64,000 bases of DNA from Clostridiales bacterium (GTDB lineage: Bacteria; Bacillota; Clostridia; Christensenellales; DTU072): the NCBI GenBank assembly GCA_012800525.1, contig JAAZJD010000037.1, positions 1 to 64,000 of the forward strand. The letters are read 5' to 3'. Both the position numbers and the translations under genes were made by a program. The notes beneath the pieces were generated by a model. It was given only the letters and a program-made list of their open reading frames with translations. It did no database searches and had not been told where the DNA came from. This document shows positions 63,601 to 64,000 of this stretch, piece after piece. Every line of letters begins with the position of its first letter. The first letter of the stretch is position 1.

Positions 63601-64000
63601 TTGTAAATTCTCAAAATTCTCGCCTAAACTATATTTAAAACTTGAAAGCCTATATGAATTTTTAAATGCACCGTCTCCAATGTTTTGTACTGTAGAAATA
63701 ATGCCCTCATTATCTTTCTTTTCATGAATCACTATTTCTTCTAAGCTTCTCATATTTGCAAAAGCCTCTTTTCCAATTGTCATTGCGGTTGTATAGAAAA
63801 TAACTTTCTTGACAAAATCACAATCTTGGAAAAAACTATCAGAAATCCCTGTAAATGAAGAGTAAATTTCTACTTCTTGTATATTTGTGGGAATATTTGA
63901 TCCACTGTCAAATAAATTGTTTAGAGGAGTATTTGTTGCAACCTCTATTTTGTTTATGTCAGGCAAACGATATGCTTCAATCAAGCTAGCTGCAGTTAAT
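57649..64000 (-). CDS. Giant BspA-type leucine-rich-repeat surface protein, N-terminus off the right edge
   Basis: Many LRR_5 motifs (IGxxAFxxxxxLxxIxIPxxVxxI). The listed 'M' at 63984 is a TTG inside an open frame that reads ...LTAASLIEAY to the window end, so the CDS is partial. Confidence 0.93.
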   Translation of the reverse strand, partial: LTAASLIEAYRLPDINKIEVATNTPLNNLFDSGSNIPTNIQEVEIYSSFTGISDSFFQDCDFVKKVIFYTTAMTIGKEAFANMRSLEEIVIHEKKDNEGIISTVQNIGDGAFKNSYRLSSFKYSLGENFENLQDGIIPHAFNVGADILEGTAWINDYKGEVVVIGDKILYKYIGLSEEGEPLGFKRKYILPSDIKQIAQKAFMGVSNVESIIPENLNSSSLTFIGSKAFANMSSLEMVVFPNTASNLIVSEGVFEKSRKLSIIVWAASTTNGVLIENLGYYFGNYTDALPRDDASTGMQKSAIQLYYNKSKEANWATSSISKEVNFKAYANAQGLAYAVIDDEISWLYANVYISGESKKTLIKYLAESNNCVVPDRIGAESPFANYGGYVLSRKITSLDLKANILPFTNSFNGIYSLTDLSISGGTSSSHLKLIGNKVALMINTNPGITALSLNGIYAIESLLDNNPLNSRIKTINIVSGGIKIADKFLYDAANIKYINILSTKDGISYVTPLEELVEDKVAKGITFNEIGAKAFWGTEWIDRYEGDYIVVLDRFLIDYKGSQSVLDFNNVMVGNTPISISAISSGAFKNNTQIEALYIPITVSQIGDEAFRYASKLTKIFVLGEGTGVPAITSTVFADIGSNYSLYAMNSTILTNMDGTHWQNMSPELIPLQIIKEGEKWLSKQGGIAYLNVYISEYLIDVTDADYSVLKWQREYFRKYIVNSVVANLAYDLTSLELYEEIELDKIIVPRVLTNGSDTYTITEIGNNAFLNTVDEIGFRIDVKLNDNTFANIDSFSTLNLITKYLDNDNNWQNIDLANRHASQSNEILNTLIEGKGINKIVYFGNYKLDEFLEKDGERPSNITSVKISEGATETVDKMLSGWTGITSFEISKTVQKLGVLSLEDTAWYKNSADYVMAGHILYKYKGSLNDTRLNIPAATKIVNTGAFSKARESSTSWTTKNDWDKLNLSVNTINFSLTSQATTILDFAFAYCSNLNTLNAPISLSKISANAFEGTPVFVQNDFMYAVDEYQRLTLLKYSGTEETITLNSSVRIIADKAFENISQLVKITIPNGSILEYVGAEAFKGTNLSYFEYNENTTALRGIGKDAFPATSPLNKPDFLVRNGKKILYNQAEAQGTYFTIGENVISITENAIRGYSEIILENKSLVIPARELKSVLSNPTVKKFTSFGIYSLEELIGTSEPLDNIEEIAFKSGTLGIAPNFVNGWRKVKDISENNSGTIERIGNNAFTGTQYLVEREINAAEEGQGIALFGDSGILIAYSGGASVVLGATVKAMMPDVFRGNTFLESINLSESLIEEIPAYAFEYCTNLNNIVLPQTLEYIGEKAFDKTAWLNGQAEDLIVINGQLIAYKGGNNVIIDSSVKKINSYVFSGNSDIVSVTFASDNIIDYIEPFIFANCSSLETVVLNKNIERIAPTAFLNTIYYGRNRSIYYIENAQDSERLYKKLIATTRTGDYELDYQVTEIGKYAFNDSAQITGITIGQSSRLIFLPDGLFANCNNISRINITKTGLVFGKNLFNSSIPYFSTAQANSQGFVVIGNSYLLRYKGAATSVTIPKNIKYIGEHAFAQATQLTSVNFNQSLVKHIPDSLFANSSNLTAISLNESYVETIGKNAFSGTAFYNNLSSDDILGSLVKYNPAITDLILPSSVKYIPDSFFENSAITKVTINGPVVIGNRAFANCTSLTNVINAHHIISIGKDAFVGSKLYNEATGIVKVGNIIIGCKSNDTSITIDESVTRISSFAFSGNKNIKTLIFATRESTSPMLYIEDKAFRNCEELETVDFSQIASKISYLGSGSFDNTKYLKNLVAASSPHIVVDGVLLLLTYNPAILTINKNITRIVGGLAKNNYSIARLDVLPQLGASETYTLTIGENAFWNAFNLRTRNVETRANEIIENNAFRYTRWQTLKGKLVVSEKGQLIAYCPEEYEKTLLLTTLTNSIYPYVFKDNRALTTVDMRNSSMLNITTSVFDYCPNLTDIKWSLQINCIIKSAVENTVWYSNLPDAPYVYEHMLLFVKGATSNTYTLNDANIYRIKACSLDEFETLTFGANMSTNIENQLELDAGAIDHIDKITVPSNRLEYFKARFSLYAGKFISA

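Overview
Low-GC, AT-rich bacterial chromosome segment, Firmicutes/Clostridia-like by gene content and order. It is mostly housekeeping. From left to right: the S10 ribosomal-protein operon on the minus strand (rpsJ to rpmC, with the start of rpsQ cut by the left edge); an alpha/beta hydrolase, a Crp/Fnr regulator, an AEC transporter, a DUF1858 + TtcA pair, a two-gene chromate transporter and a Na+/solute symporter; a metG-tatD-radical SAM-ksgA cluster; recX, a YigZ-family gene and tyrS; an ABC/FtsX-type operon with an unknown 532-aa ORF; leuS, gap, GH13, rsmI, trmN6, fba and rho; prs; a heterodimeric ABC exporter with a giant extracytoplasmic insert; pgk-tpiA-gpmI; dus, mazG, a beta-CASP hydrolase, an acyltransferase-zinc-ribbon fusion, an M29 aminopeptidase and luxS; a large lipoprotein; and a giant BspA-type leucine-rich-repeat surface protein that runs off the right edge. 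I saw no rRNA, tRNA, transposase, phage gene or cas gene. The least explained signals are: three degenerate 26-27 bp repeats with 61-62 bp period between trmN6 and fba (CRISPR-like geometry, no cas genes); overlapping hairpins ending in a terminator immediately before the ttcA start codon; an apparently leaderless 532-aa ORF heading an ABC operon; a TatD-linked radical SAM gene where rnmV often sits; a ~400-aa insert between TM1 and TM2 of an ABC exporter; and at least 14 composite super-repeats in the giant LRR protein. All annotations are by eye from translated sequence; no database searches were run.
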